Assembly (NCBI RefSeq): GCF_023630205.1
Contig: NZ_JALPRR010000003.1
Coordinates: 1,054,001 to 1,118,000 of the forward strand
Direction: 5' to 3'
From: Pontibacter ruber
Lineage (GTDB): Bacteria; Bacteroidota; Bacteroidia; Cytophagales; Hymenobacteraceae
Length of the DNA: 64,000 nt
Each line of letters opens with the position of its first letter. Position 1 is the first letter of the stretch. The position numbers were made by a program, and so were the translations under genes. Shown one piece after another: positions 9,192-18,326 of the stretch. The notes beneath the pieces were generated by a model. That model was given only the letters and a program-made list of their open reading frames with translations, made no database searches and was not told the DNA's origin.

Positions 9192-10120
9192 TTCCGGATT
9201 GCTTTTCTTATTCCTTTTCTGACGAAGCGTTTTACCTTGGCCGGTAGTTGTTCTGTAATAAAGTATAAATTGGGATACCGGTAAGGTACAAGCGCTTTCT
9301 TTAAGAGTTGGAGTGTCTTCTTATCCTGAATATGCTCCCGTATCAGGTACGCCTCTAGCCATTCCAGAAAGTAGCGCCGGACCAGGTGGTACTGTCCCTC
9401 TTCGTGCACCTGTTGCATAATAGAGCCGATGCGCTGGCGGTATTTGTTGTTACAGGAGGCAGATATAAATACTTTTTCCTTAAGGTATATCTTATGCAGG
9501 AAAGCCTGGTCCTCGTACAGTTGATACTGTTTTGTGAATGATTCTTCAAAGCCTCCGGCGTTTATGGCTGCCTGTTTTGCAACCATTAGTCCGGAGGGAC
9601 ACGGAGCCGCGCCATTGCTTAAAGGGTAAAGATAGCGCACCAGCTCTGCAGGCCGGTAAACTTTGCCCGCGGGCGCTCCCACAGGTATAGCAACATTCTT
9701 TTTATCATCACTGGCCCCACTGTACCAGTAAAGAGAGGCTTCTGCCACCATGGCAATATCTGGGTTTTGCTCAAAAATTTTTACCTGGTCTGACAATTTT
9801 TCAGCTAACCATACATCATCTGCGTCTAGAAAAGCCAGTAAATCTCCTTTTGACTGCCTGATGCCTTCGTTACGGGTGGCACTCAAACCTTTGTTGATGT
9901 GCCCGGCATGTTCGCAGTACATGATTTTACCCGGATGTCTCGCTGCGTATGCTTTGGCTAACCCCACACTTCCGTCTGAGGAGCCATCATCAACCAGCAG
10001 CAGCTCCCATTGGGAATAATCCTGTAGCAGCACGCTCTCTACAGCTTCGTGAAGAAACTGTTCCTCGTTAAAGAAAGGAATAATCACCGAAACAAGAGGC
10101 TGTTGGCTGTTTTGCATCAT
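9188..10120 (-). CDS. Family 2 glycosyltransferase
   Basis: 310 residues. GT2 signatures are VSVIIPFFNEEQFLHEAVES, LLVDDGSSDGSVGLAKAYA, LLAFLDADDVWLAEKL (DXD) and LYEDQAFLHKIYLKEKV. The length equals a single catalytic domain plus a short basic tail (FVRKGIRKAIRK) that could bind anionic lipid. It starts 7 nt after the deacetylase gene and overlaps the following GT2 by 4 nt, consistent with one polycistronic message. Start could be either of two adjacent Met codons. Family assignment is firm; substrate is unknown. Confidence 0.87.
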   Translation of the reverse strand: MMQNSQQPLVSVIIPFFNEEQFLHEAVESVLLQDYSQWELLLVDDGSSDGSVGLAKAYAARHPGKIMYCEHAGHINKGLSATRNEGIRQSKGDLLAFLDADDVWLAEKLSDQVKIFEQNPDIAMVAEASLYWYSGASDDKKNVAIPVGAPAGKVYRPAELVRYLYPLSNGAAPCPSGLMVAKQAAINAGGFEESFTKQYQLYEDQAFLHKIYLKEKVFISASCNNKYRQRIGSIMQQVHEEGQYHLVRRYFLEWLEAYLIREHIQDKKTLQLLKKALVPYRYPNLYFITEQLPAKVKRFVRKGIRKAIRK

Positions 10121-10127
10121 ACTATTT

Positions 10128-11147
10128 TTAACAATAAAGGCTCCAATACTTTAGTCTGCTTTCAAATGCGGGGGCAGCTAAATTCTTTACCTGAAACCTG
10201 CCCATTTGATAAGCGGAACTATGATTGGTAATTATTTTTTCCTCTGTTGTGAAGGCTGCCAGAAAACCAAGGTCAGCGGCAAGAGCCATGGTTTCGCTGT
10301 TATAATTGCCATAGGGGTAGGAGAGGGTAGCCGCACTTCTGTTTGTTTTTTTCTCCAAATAACTTCTGTTTTCCATCAGCTCCTGTTTTTGGTAACTGGC
10401 AGGGTGATAACCTAGAGCTACATGCGAGACGGTATGAGCACCAATTTCAAAGAGACTATTCTTGGCCAATTCCTGCAACTGCTCTACTGACATGCTTCTG
10501 TAGTCCGACCTTATACTCTGTGGAGTGCCAACCCATTCTCTTATTGTTTGCAACTGGTGCTGTTGCTTTTGCGGTGGCAGCTCTTTAAGCAATTGCCATA
10601 CTTGCAAAAACAGACGGCTTCGTACAGATACAGGAGGCTCATCAATTGCTTTCCATTGGCGATGTAAACTGTGTAATTCTTTATTTAGTATAGATTCTTG
10701 CCCCAGATTTGCTTCAACCAAAGTGCCAGCTATTTTTATACTTATAGTTTGTGGTAATTCATCCGTAAAAAGAAACAACTGCTCGAGTTCGTCCCACCAA
10801 AACTCTGCTTCTGTTCCTATATTTCCTGAGGTTACAAAAAAAGTGGCCGGTAAATTATACTTCTCCAGCAGTGGTTTCGCTACTACATAGTTATCCGCAT
10901 AGCCATCATCAAACGTAATGGCTACCGTATTGCATCTTAGTTTTTTTCTTCGCACACGTTCTGCCAGTTCTTTTAAAGGCAACACCCTATAGCCTGCTTT
11001 CAACACCTGCAGTTGCTGTTCGAAGTTCTCCGGGCTAACAGCCATGTCCCAAATATCAACATCTGGTATTGCCACGCGATGGTACATCAGCACCAGGGCC
11101 CTGGGCTTAAAATACCTATTGATAATATGCCTAAGTTTGGCTCTCAA
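10128..11147 (-). CDS. NodB-type polysaccharide deacetylase
   Basis: 339 residues with the CE4 NodB homology domain. Motif 1 is AITFDDGYADNY (metal and base Asp), motif 2 is GAHTVSHVALGYH (metal His), and motif 3 is LSYPYGNYNSET. An N-terminal LVLMYHRV segment is typical of the XadA/PgaB-like cytoplasmic or inner-face deacetylases found in exopolysaccharide clusters. No signal peptide or lipobox is evident, in contrast to the second deacetylase of this window at 19929. It would remove N- or O-acetyl groups from the nascent glycan. It sits 3 nt after the GT2-methyltransferase gene and 7 nt before the next GT2, within one operon. Confidence 0.87.
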   Translation of the reverse strand: MRAKLRHIINRYFKPRALVLMYHRVAIPDVDIWDMAVSPENFEQQLQVLKAGYRVLPLKELAERVRRKKLRCNTVAITFDDGYADNYVVAKPLLEKYNLPATFFVTSGNIGTEAEFWWDELEQLFLFTDELPQTISIKIAGTLVEANLGQESILNKELHSLHRQWKAIDEPPVSVRSRLFLQVWQLLKELPPQKQQHQLQTIREWVGTPQSIRSDYRSMSVEQLQELAKNSLFEIGAHTVSHVALGYHPASYQKQELMENRSYLEKKTNRSAATLSYPYGNYNSETMALAADLGFLAAFTTEEKIITNHSSAYQMGRFQVKNLAAPAFESRLKYWSLYC

Positions 11148-11150
11148 CGT

Positions 11151-12773
11151 CTATCTTTTTACAGCTTTAACAGCAACAATAACCTGGTAGTGGGGGTCCT
11201 GTATATCCAATTTCTTTTGAGGTACTTCCGGCAGACCTACACCGTACAAAAAGGCACTTGCTGCAAATACGTTTCCATACGTTCTTATATCTGTGGCTCC
11301 TGCATCAAAGGTCTCCTCAAACAATTTTCGCATCGCTTTATCGGTAAAAGACCAGTACCAGGTTTCTTTCCATTCGCCATGGTCGATGGGCGTTATACCG
11401 GGTACAGTGAGAAGCAGCGTGCCTCCAGGTTTTAAGATGCGGTAGCAGGTGCCAAGCGCCCCTTTGAAATCATAGATCATCTGGAGTGTTTGCGTAAGGA
11501 TAATACAGTCGAATAGATCATCCGGTATTTGTGGTGCATTGCTCAGATCGCCTATCAGGGTTGCCATCGGGTTACTTTCATTTACATGCAGTATATCGCT
11601 TTGCATTACCTTGGTGCCGCCAAACTGCAGGGTGTACTCGTTGTCACCTATTTCCAGCACCCGGCCTTGTATACTTGCTGCTTCTTTGCCCAGAAACTGC
11701 TCAATGTAATACCGGTCTATGGGGCCGCCTCTGTCGTAGCCAAAATCGGTACTAAGTGGCGTGGTTTTGTACAAGTCGCTTGGTTTAGCTTTGCCGGGCG
11801 CAGGGATGTAACTTTTGACAATTCCCATTCTGTGGAGAAGCCTCAAACTGGTAGCTGGCATTAGCTTCTTTACGTTCGCTTTGATCATGCTTTTCCTGCT
11901 CTTGAGTATGTACCGCATCAAAAGGGGTGGCCTGTACTTTAATAAGGTTAGTAAATTGGCTTTGGAAGGAGCTGTTTTATTCTGGCTCAGATTTTCGTAA
12001 AGTTCATGGCAGTAGTACTTTTTCCATATTTTTTGACCTGTTTTAAATGCCTTTCGCTCTTTTTCCGTTGTCAGCTTGTTTCTTTGCCGGTCCAGTGTAC
12101 CCAGTACGCCGTTGAGCATCATCGGAACGTTGTTCGACATATTGGCCGAATGGATCCGGTAGACTGCTATCTTGTTCTGGTGGTGAAAAACCGGGTATTT
12201 CCGAGCAATGTTCAGGTATAGATCATAGTCTTCGCAGTTTCTTAATCTGGTATCATACAGGAATTCATCAAAAACCCATCTTCGGAAAAGGACAGTGGAG
12301 ATCATGCCAATGTAATTGCCTTGTAGCAGGCGGCAGTAGTGGTCTGCGTGTACTTCCAGAGCCCCTTCCTTTATCGTATTTTCATTTATATAAAAGGCAT
12401 CGAAAGTGCCAGAAACAAAAGCCAGCTCTTCATGCCGCGCTAGATAGCAGGTATTTACTTCTATGCCCTTCGGGTATAGCCAGTCGTCTGCATCCAGGAA
12501 CAGTATAAAATCACCGGTACTATGGCGTATGCCTGTGTTGCGGGCTGCAGACAAACCTTGGTTCTGCTGGTAGATATACTTTACCCCCTCATACTGTTCT
12601 GAAACAGGCTTTGTATTGTCAGTAGAACCATCGTCTACTACAACTATTTCTGTGTACTTGTATGTCTGACGCAGTACACTTTCGATGGCCTTGTGCAGGT
12701 ACTGCCCATGATTATAGCATGGGATGATAACAGAAACCAAAGGTTGGTTGCCAGTATGAGTACCTGTAGCCAT
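11151..12773 (-). CDS. Bifunctional family 2 glycosyltransferase / SAM-dependent methyltransferase
   Basis: 540 residues from the chosen start (Met at 12773, 1 nt after the upstream stop); an in-frame ATG 24 codons earlier would overlap the preceding gene and lacks homology. Residues about 10-270 are a GT2 domain (VSVIIPCYNHGQYLHKAIES, VVDDGSTDNT, FILFLDADDWLYPKG). Residues about 340-535 resemble class I methyltransferases that begin with an RGGPIDRYYIEQFL segment, followed by VLEIGDNEYTLQFGG and RILKPGGTLLLTVPG. Motif I is VLEIGDNEY rather than the usual Gly-rich loop, so SAM binding may be atypical. The fusion suggests sugar transfer and methylation of the same residue, a common way to cap ABC-exported O-chains. 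Confidence 0.85.
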   Translation of the reverse strand: MATGTHTGNQPLVSVIIPCYNHGQYLHKAIESVLRQTYKYTEIVVVDDGSTDNTKPVSEQYEGVKYIYQQNQGLSAARNTGIRHSTGDFILFLDADDWLYPKGIEVNTCYLARHEELAFVSGTFDAFYINENTIKEGALEVHADHYCRLLQGNYIGMISTVLFRRWVFDEFLYDTRLRNCEDYDLYLNIARKYPVFHHQNKIAVYRIHSANMSNNVPMMLNGVLGTLDRQRNKLTTEKERKAFKTGQKIWKKYYCHELYENLSQNKTAPSKANLLTLLKYRPPLLMRYILKSRKSMIKANVKKLMPATSLRLLHRMGIVKSYIPAPGKAKPSDLYKTTPLSTDFGYDRGGPIDRYYIEQFLGKEAASIQGRVLEIGDNEYTLQFGGTKVMQSDILHVNESNPMATLIGDLSNAPQIPDDLFDCIILTQTLQMIYDFKGALGTCYRILKPGGTLLLTVPGITPIDHGEWKETWYWSFTDKAMRKLFEETFDAGATDIRTYGNVFAASAFLYGVGLPEVPQKKLDIQDPHYQVIVAVKAVKR

Positions 12774-12774
12774 A

Positions 12775-14040
12775 CTATTTAGATATAGCGTTATTAAGTT
12801 TTCCCTTATTTCTGAAATAGTAAGCAAGACCAGATGCTGCACCACTTATTTGTGCCCACAGGGTACTATACTTTGCCTGATAATCAGGAAAGCCTTTTAC
12901 AATGGATCTCGTGTATGCTTTCAGAAATAGCTTAAGAAGGTAGCGCTTGTAGCCTGCCTGCTGATGCTGCTTTTGTTGTGTAAGTGCTGCAGCGGTATGT
13001 CCGCGCATGTAGTAGAAAATCTGTTTCTTTAGCCCTGCTAATTCTTTCCTGTGCTCATGGAAAACGATGGCTCTTGGGTTATAAGTTATCGTTTGGCCAT
13101 GTGCCAGGATACGGTACCACATCTCAGAGTCGCCGTTACATCCTGCAGCGCCTACATCCAGCATTTCATTGAAATAGCCAACTTCGTTGAAGATATCTTT
13201 TCTAAATGCCATGTTAGCTCCGGCTCCAATTCTCCATACCGGTGGCCCTTGTGTGAGTGTGGCACTAAAGAAAATGCGGTCGTATACTTTGTCGACGTAG
13301 CCTCTGTTAAAGCTCCAGTATTTTTCGAATAGATACTGTGCTCTTGTTGCTAGTTCAGAAGTGATAACCAGTCCTGTCATAGCTGCAACAGCTGGGTTCT
13401 GCAGGGTTTCCCACACATAATAGATCCACAGGGAGTGTGCCTGAACATCATCATCCACAAAGGCAACAATTGGAAAGGATGCTTTCTGTATACCAGTATT
13501 CCTGGCGATGTCAAGTCCTATCCTGGGCTCCCGTACATACTTCGCTTCCAAAAACTGATTTACTGTGTTGACTATGCTGTTTTCATCATCGGAAGCATTG
13601 TCCACTACTATAATTTCGGACGGTTTGCATCGTAGCTGGCTTAACATGTTAAGGCAGTTTTGCAGCTGAATAGGCCTGTTGCGGCTGCAAACGATAGCGG
13701 TCACCGGTACGATCTCAGGAAGCACAGCATGCGAGTAAGGCAGGAGCAGTTCACGCATCCAGCTGCTCCATTCTTCAAACTGATGGTTTATGATCCAGTG
13801 GTACCAGTTGGTGGCTTCTTTTTCCTGTAGTTGTGTATAGTAATTGATGGCCGGCGCTATAGCTTTTAATAATTCTTCACTATAGTTTATTTCTGTAGCG
13901 GGCTCTATAAATAATTGCCCCAAAGCTACATCCTGCCACCAGAACACCAGGTAGTTACCCTGCTGCGTAGCCAACTGTGGCTGTGTCAGCTGCTGATCTA
14001 GGTAAACATGGATGATGTGGTAGGGTGAATACTCTTTCAT
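12775..14040 (-). CDS. Family 2 glycosyltransferase with N-terminal extension
   Basis: 421 residues from the Met at 14040. A longer frame starting at 14172 would run 113 nt into the Wzt gene and its first 44 codons look like antisense-frame noise, so the internal ATG, 19 nt after the wzt stop, is preferred. Residues 1-115 form an unrecognised N-terminal region. The GT2 domain follows: VTAIVCSRNRPIQLQNCLNM, VVDNASDDENS, IVAFVDDDVQAHSLW (DDD motif), NGDSEMWYRILAHGQ and HEHRKELAGLKKQ. The GAGANMAF segment and large C-terminal helices resemble rhamnosyl- or galactosyl-transferase-like GT2s. It sits between wzt and the GT2-methyltransferase gene with tight spacing. Confidence 0.83.
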   Translation of the reverse strand: MKEYSPYHIIHVYLDQQLTQPQLATQQGNYLVFWWQDVALGQLFIEPATEINYSEELLKAIAPAINYYTQLQEKEATNWYHWIINHQFEEWSSWMRELLLPYSHAVLPEIVPVTAIVCSRNRPIQLQNCLNMLSQLRCKPSEIIVVDNASDDENSIVNTVNQFLEAKYVREPRIGLDIARNTGIQKASFPIVAFVDDDVQAHSLWIYYVWETLQNPAVAAMTGLVITSELATRAQYLFEKYWSFNRGYVDKVYDRIFFSATLTQGPPVWRIGAGANMAFRKDIFNEVGYFNEMLDVGAAGCNGDSEMWYRILAHGQTITYNPRAIVFHEHRKELAGLKKQIFYYMRGHTAAALTQQKQHQQAGYKRYLLKLFLKAYTRSIVKGFPDYQAKYSTLWAQISGAASGLAYYFRNKGKLNNAISK

Positions 14041-14059
14041 GAGGCACAGCTTGCTTGTG

Positions 14060-15343
14060 TTATTGATGAGCAACCATACTCTTTTGATGGAACAGGAACG
14101 GAAGCTTAGGCCGAACCGCTCCCCACCACTTGCCATACCACTGTATGTTTTCTCTGTAATCTTCCAGTTCAAACGACAGGCATTCCTCTAAGTAAAATAA
14201 AGAAACAGAGGTATCCTTTACTATGATAAGGGACATGTAATAAGCTCCGTCGTTGAGGAAATTACCCGGTATGGTGCACTCGCCTTCTACAATTCCTTTC
14301 TCGCATACTACCGAAGGCGAGGGAACATCAAAAATACATTCGCCGCCAGCAGTAAAAAGATGCAGACCAGACCCAAGCACGACACCATCCTGCATGTTCC
14401 AGAACTGAAATTTAACTGTTAACGGCACCCTGATGTCCAACGGATCCTCCGGGTTTTCCAGGTGTGGCACCAGTTCAACTGATTTAATGCGTACGTATTC
14501 GTTGCCAGGTGCCTCTGCCGATGTTTTCCAGCTTTGCCTGTACTTGGATTGCTGTATGCTCGAAATGTATTTGTTTACTACACCTGCCACCTCCCCAAAA
14601 GCCTGCATTTTGCCTTTGTTCAGCCAGATCCCTTTATCACAGAGGTTTTTTATGGCCTGCATGCTGTGGCTGACAAACAAGATGGTTCTTCCGTTTGCCT
14701 GGGATACTTCCCTCATCTTGCCTAGGCATTTCTTCTGAAAATCGGCATCGCCAACGGCCAATACCTCATCTACGATCAGTATATCTGGCTCTAGGTGGGC
14801 GGCTACCGCAAAGGCCAGACGTACGTACATGCCTGATGAATAGCGTTTTACAGGTGTGTCGATAAACTTTTCTACACCGGAGAAAGCTACAATCTCATCA
14901 AACTTGGCTTTAATTTCCAATCTGCTCATGCCAAGTATATACCCGCTGATGTAGATGTTCTCCCGGCCGGTCAACTCCTGATGAAAACCTGTGCCAACCT
15001 CCAGCAAACTACTTACTTTGCCTTTGCCTCTGACCACACCTGCTGTTGGCCGCACTATGCGCGAAATAATTTTGAGCAGTGTAGATTTACCCGAGCCATT
15101 GCTTCCGATTATACCAATCACATCGCCTTGCCTGACTTCAAAACTGATGTCCTGCAACGCCATAATAGACTGTGCTTGTTTAGAGGAATTGTATTCGTCT
15201 TGTAACAGGAAGAAAGGGTCTTGCCTTTTCAGAAAAGTGGAGGTCCACCACCGCTGCAGGTCCTGGCGAAAAGAGCCTGTACCGATTGTTCCCAGTCGGT
15301 ACATTTTGTAAAGATGTTCTACTTCTATAACTACTTCAGACAT
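14060..15343 (-). CDS. wzt: Polysaccharide ABC transporter ATP-binding protein (Wzt-like)
   Basis: 427 residues. The nucleotide-binding domain carries Walker A (GSNGSGKST, residues 80-88), Q-loop region VSSLLEVGTGFHQELTG, signature YSSGMYVRLAFA, Walker B ILIVDEVLAVGD and H-loop FVSHS. The LEVGTGFHPELTGREN-type segment is diagnostic of the Wzt/TagH class that exports polysaccharides. The C-terminal 150 residues (after the QSWKTSAEAPGNEYV segment) form a beta-rich extension like the Wzt carbohydrate-binding domain, which in characterised systems recognises the modified end of the glycan. It lies 12 nt after the permease gene. A terminal-methyl recognition role would fit the GT2-methyltransferase encoded two genes later, but that is inference. 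Confidence 0.93.
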   Translation of the reverse strand: MSEVVIEVEHLYKMYRLGTIGTGSFRQDLQRWWTSTFLKRQDPFFLLQDEYNSSKQAQSIMALQDISFEVRQGDVIGIIGSNGSGKSTLLKIISRIVRPTAGVVRGKGKVSSLLEVGTGFHQELTGRENIYISGYILGMSRLEIKAKFDEIVAFSGVEKFIDTPVKRYSSGMYVRLAFAVAAHLEPDILIVDEVLAVGDADFQKKCLGKMREVSQANGRTILFVSHSMQAIKNLCDKGIWLNKGKMQAFGEVAGVVNKYISSIQQSKYRQSWKTSAEAPGNEYVRIKSVELVPHLENPEDPLDIRVPLTVKFQFWNMQDGVVLGSGLHLFTAGGECIFDVPSPSVVCEKGIVEGECTIPGNFLNDGAYYMSLIIVKDTSVSLFYLEECLSFELEDYRENIQWYGKWWGAVRPKLPFLFHQKSMVAHQ

Positions 15344-15355
15344 GCAGCACCAACT

Positions 15356-16210
15356 TTATACTATATCAATCAACTTATCTCCCTGTTTGTTAAACAGCAA
15401 TGTTGCCCCCAGCAACAGTAGGGCGGCAAATACAAAACTATAGAGTATCTGCAGCGGGGTAACATAACCCTCACCCAGCAAAGAAAAGCGAAACAGTTCA
15501 AACAATGGAGTCAGGGGGTTTAGGAGCACTATCCAGCGTACCTTCTCATTGATTACTGCCATAGGATAGATAACAGGTGTTACAAACATCAACAGGCGTA
15601 CTCCCAAGGCAACCAGGTTATTCATGTCTCGGTATTTGGCGGTGAGTACCGAAAGCAAAAGCCCCATTCCCAAACCTATTGCCCCAATCAGTATGATGGC
15701 AACAGGAAACATGATCAGCTCTTCACTAAGGTGTACAGGCATACCTGCAAAAAGGCTGAAGTATAGGATTACTAATAGGAACATCAGCAGCTGCATCAGA
15801 AAGCGTAAAAATTGCGTGCTCAGCACAGCCATGGGCATAATGATCCTGGGGAAGTATACTTTGCTGAATATCTGCGCATTTTCCCGGAATGTGCTGGATG
15901 TGCCTGTAAAGCTTTCACTAAAGAAATTCCATAAAATAATACCGGAAGCATAAAATACCACAGGAGGTAAACCACCTGTTGAAATGCCGACAAGTTTGTT
16001 GAATACCAGGACATAGGTTGCCAGAGTCATAATCGGCTGGAAGAGTATCCATACGGGCCCAAGTATAGTTTGCTGGTAATGAAGTAAAAAATGCCTTCTT
16101 ACAAGTCCAGCTAATAAATGCCGGTATGCCCAAAGCTCCTTAAAACTATGACTCCAAAAACTGGTTCTGTTATCTATCTGCCAATCCCATGTGTTTTTAG
16201 TTGTTGGCAT
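15356..16210 (-). CDS. wzm: Polysaccharide ABC transporter permease (Wzm-like)
   Basis: 284 residues, typical for ABC-2 type polysaccharide permeases. The amphipathic N-terminus (SFKELWAYRHLLAGLVRRHF) is followed by six hydrophobic segments, including LGPVWILFQPIMTLATYVL and IILIGAIGLGMGLLLSVL. The family motif region TAKYRDMNNLVALGVR and the VTPVIYPMAVI stretch are clear. It forms the inner-membrane channel with the adjacent Wzt and exports the completed lipid-linked glycan. It is the first gene of the minus-strand operon running down to 5928, so the promoter should lie in the intergenic region to its right. Confidence 0.92.
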   Translation of the reverse strand: MPTTKNTWDWQIDNRTSFWSHSFKELWAYRHLLAGLVRRHFLLHYQQTILGPVWILFQPIMTLATYVLVFNKLVGISTGGLPPVVFYASGIILWNFFSESFTGTSSTFRENAQIFSKVYFPRIIMPMAVLSTQFLRFLMQLLMFLLVILYFSLFAGMPVHLSEELIMFPVAIILIGAIGLGMGLLLSVLTAKYRDMNNLVALGVRLLMFVTPVIYPMAVINEKVRWIVLLNPLTPLFELFRFSLLGEGYVTPLQILYSFVFAALLLLGATLLFNKQGDKLIDIV

Positions 16211-17060
16211 ACTTTTTTGTTTAGTGAAGATAGCTAATTCTACTGCCTAAACTTATAAAATGTTTAGATAAGTTATGCTTATTATGAGATTGATTGAGTG
16301 AAAAGATGAAGTTCGTATCTCAATAAGAATTTAATGCCTGCATAATCTCCGGCACTCTTCTCTATGGTTGCTTTCCTGCTACTACTTCCTCTGTTATGAC
16401 TAACAAAGACCTGAGAATTCTTTTTAATAGTTGTAACCAGTTTACAATGAGAACATTAGCTTATATATTCTCTCTTTCTTTAAATCAATATTAACAAAAT
16501 ATAGGTATCCATCTATTTGGAGGGTAGTGCAATTACCGGTTTTTACTCCCAGTAGTCTTCTAAGTTTATTCCCTCATATTACGTTGACCTTCGACTACAA
16601 CAGAGTTTTGTCATTTCTAATGTTAAGTTTCAATAACTATTAGAAATATACAACACAATAGAAGATTTTGCTTTTGCTATATTTTTAAAGAAAAGCAGTA
16701 AAAATTGTTAATAATATAATTAAACCAGCGCCAATAGTGTGAAAATAGAAGAATTTAGTGAATAATCGGTCTATAAGTTTTTTTAATTGGAAACCAGCGC
16801 TTTAAATTTGTGGAAAGCAATTAGTTAAAATATGCAATTGACTAACTGCTTGATAATTGTGTTTGTTTAAGCATGTGTTTGTTGGATCTTAAAAACCTGT
16901 TAAGCCTATGAATAAACTTCTAGATTTAAAAAACAATAAAAGTACAACTTTAACTAAACACCTATAATAATTAACCTTGATTGCATTAGTGAATATTTAA
17001 CGCCAAAAATAATAATAGTGCAATCTTAAAATTTTGATTTTTAACTTTTAGCCAAACAAG
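16211..17060. other. Divergent 850-bp AT-rich intergenic region between wzm and the lyase gene
   Basis: It must carry the promoter of the Wzm/Wzt operon (leftward) and of the lyase at 17061 (rightward). It is strongly AT-rich with no credible ORF. Two copies of AAACCAGCGC occur 69 bp apart. The unusual length for a bacterial divergent promoter leaves room for regulatory binding sites or a long untranslated leader. Confidence 0.5.
16722..16810 (+). promoter_or_regulatory. Candidate promoter with duplicated 10-mer upstream of the lyase gene
   Basis: AAACCAGCGC is present at 16722-16731 and exactly again at 16791-16800. Immediately after the second copy is TAAATTTG (16803-16810), which matches the Bacteroidota -7 consensus TAnnTTTG. 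No well-spaced -33 TTTG could be fixed (a TTGG at 16787 is too close), and the implied leader would be about 240 nt. This is a weak call. Confidence 0.28.
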
Positions 17061-18326
17061 ATGAACTTTAAACTTCGTAACGTTTTAATGCCCCTTTTAG
17101 TAGGAGCAGTAGTATTTTCATGTGAACAAAAAGAGCTTGAAGAAATCACACCAGCAGGCTCTCTGAATGCAGAATCTTCAGGCAAGGCAGTATCTGCCAA
17201 CATTATTTATAACGAGACTTTTGAGGGTAGCACTATATGGTCTGGGTTGCACAAGCAGTTTGGTACCAGCTATGCCTTCGGTACTTCAAATAGCCCTGTA
17301 TTTGAAGGCCCTAAAGCTGGCCGTTTTGAACTACGCGATTCTGACCCGATCACCAGCGGTGGTACCAGAGCCGAAGTACTTTTCCCGGAGCAAAGCAACC
17401 TGCACCGTTGGTACGGTTACTCTGTTTACTTCCCATCAGCTGATTACGCACGTGATTCTTATACTGAGATCATCAGCCAGTGGCACCAGGGTGGTGGAAC
17501 AAGCCCTTCAATTGCTTTAGAGATTAAAGACGACCGCTATAACGTAGTTATCCCTTCAGGTGCGTCTGGTACAGGCAGCACGCAGCGCATTGATATAGGT
17601 GCTGTAGCTAAAAATACATGGAATCAGTTTGCCTTCCACATCAAGCACTCATCCGGCTCAGACGGTCTGCTCGAGATCTACCTGAACGGCAAGAAGATCC
17701 TGAGCCGCAGCGGCTCGAACATGTACTCGCTTTCTTCTGCCTCAGCTCCTCGTTGGAAAGTAGGTATCTATAAGTGGAAGTGGAATGACAGCAAAACCAC
17801 TGATACCAAGAAGCGTGTGCTTTTCTATGACAACGTAAGAATTGGTAATGAAAAAGCTTCGTTGGCTGAAATGTCATCCGGTGCTTCATCTTCTTCTACT
17901 ACTACTGAGCCGGTTGCAAGCACTACTACTGAGCCAGCTCCGACTACATCTACTACCACTTCTACCTCACAGGCATCAAGCTTTACCTTGGTAGATGCTT
18001 CTTCAGACAAAGATGTAATGAATTTTGGCGACGGCGCTACTCTTGACCTAAGCTCACTGGGTGTAAGAAAATTCAACGTTCGTGCTAACATGGATAAAGT
18101 AGGCAGTGTGAAATTCGAGCTTACCGGTACGCAGAACCGTACTTATACTGATAACCAGTTCCCTTACGCAGTACAGGGTGACAGCGGTGACGGCAACTAC
18201 TACTTCGGTAACTGGGAAATGCCTACAGCAGCAGGTACTTACACACTAAAAGTAACTCCTTATTCTAACAGTGGTGCTAGTGGTACTGCAGGTACATCTA
18301 CTACTATCAGATTCACTGTAAAATAA
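17061..18326 (+). CDS. Polysaccharide lyase lipoprotein (heparin lyase I/PL20-like fold) with C-terminal beta domain
   Basis: 421 residues. A lipoprotein signal (Cys21 after LLVGAVVFS) predicts an outer-membrane lipid anchor. Residues about 48-270 match the jelly-roll Polysacc_lyase family (PF14099-type): FEGSTIWSGLHKQFG, FELRDSDPITSGGTRAEV, NLHRWYGYSVYFPSA, ISQWHQGGGTSPSIALEI, and a WKVGIYKWKW strand. A Ser/Thr/Pro-rich linker (about 272-310) leads to a C-terminal sandwich domain beginning ASSFTLVDASSDK, also present in the T9SS protein at 754-3411. The enzyme would cleave uronic-acid-containing glycans by beta-elimination; the exact substrate is not readable. Its position beside an exopolysaccharide export operon suggests trimming or release of self-made polymer. 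Confidence 0.82.
   Translation: MNFKLRNVLMPLLVGAVVFSCEQKELEEITPAGSLNAESSGKAVSANIIYNETFEGSTIWSGLHKQFGTSYAFGTSNSPVFEGPKAGRFELRDSDPITSGGTRAEVLFPEQSNLHRWYGYSVYFPSADYARDSYTEIISQWHQGGGTSPSIALEIKDDRYNVVIPSGASGTGSTQRIDIGAVAKNTWNQFAFHIKHSSGSDGLLEIYLNGKKILSRSGSNMYSLSSASAPRWKVGIYKWKWNDSKTTDTKKRVLFYDNVRIGNEKASLAEMSSGASSSSTTTEPVASTTTEPAPTTSTTTSTSQASSFTLVDASSDKDVMNFGDGATLDLSSLGVRKFNVRANMDKVGSVKFELTGTQNRTYTDNQFPYAVQGDSGDGNYYFGNWEMPTAAGTYTLKVTPYSNSGASGTAGTSTTIRFTVK

Noticed and set aside
12774..12845. Upstream 24-codon extension of the GT2-methyltransferase
   Set aside because: It would overlap the preceding GT2 gene; the GT2 core begins right after the Met at 12773.
14041..14172. 44-codon extension of the GT2 at 12775
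   Set aside because: It runs into the 3' end of wzt, where the ABC protein is clearly coded; the internal Met gives a normal 19-nt gap.
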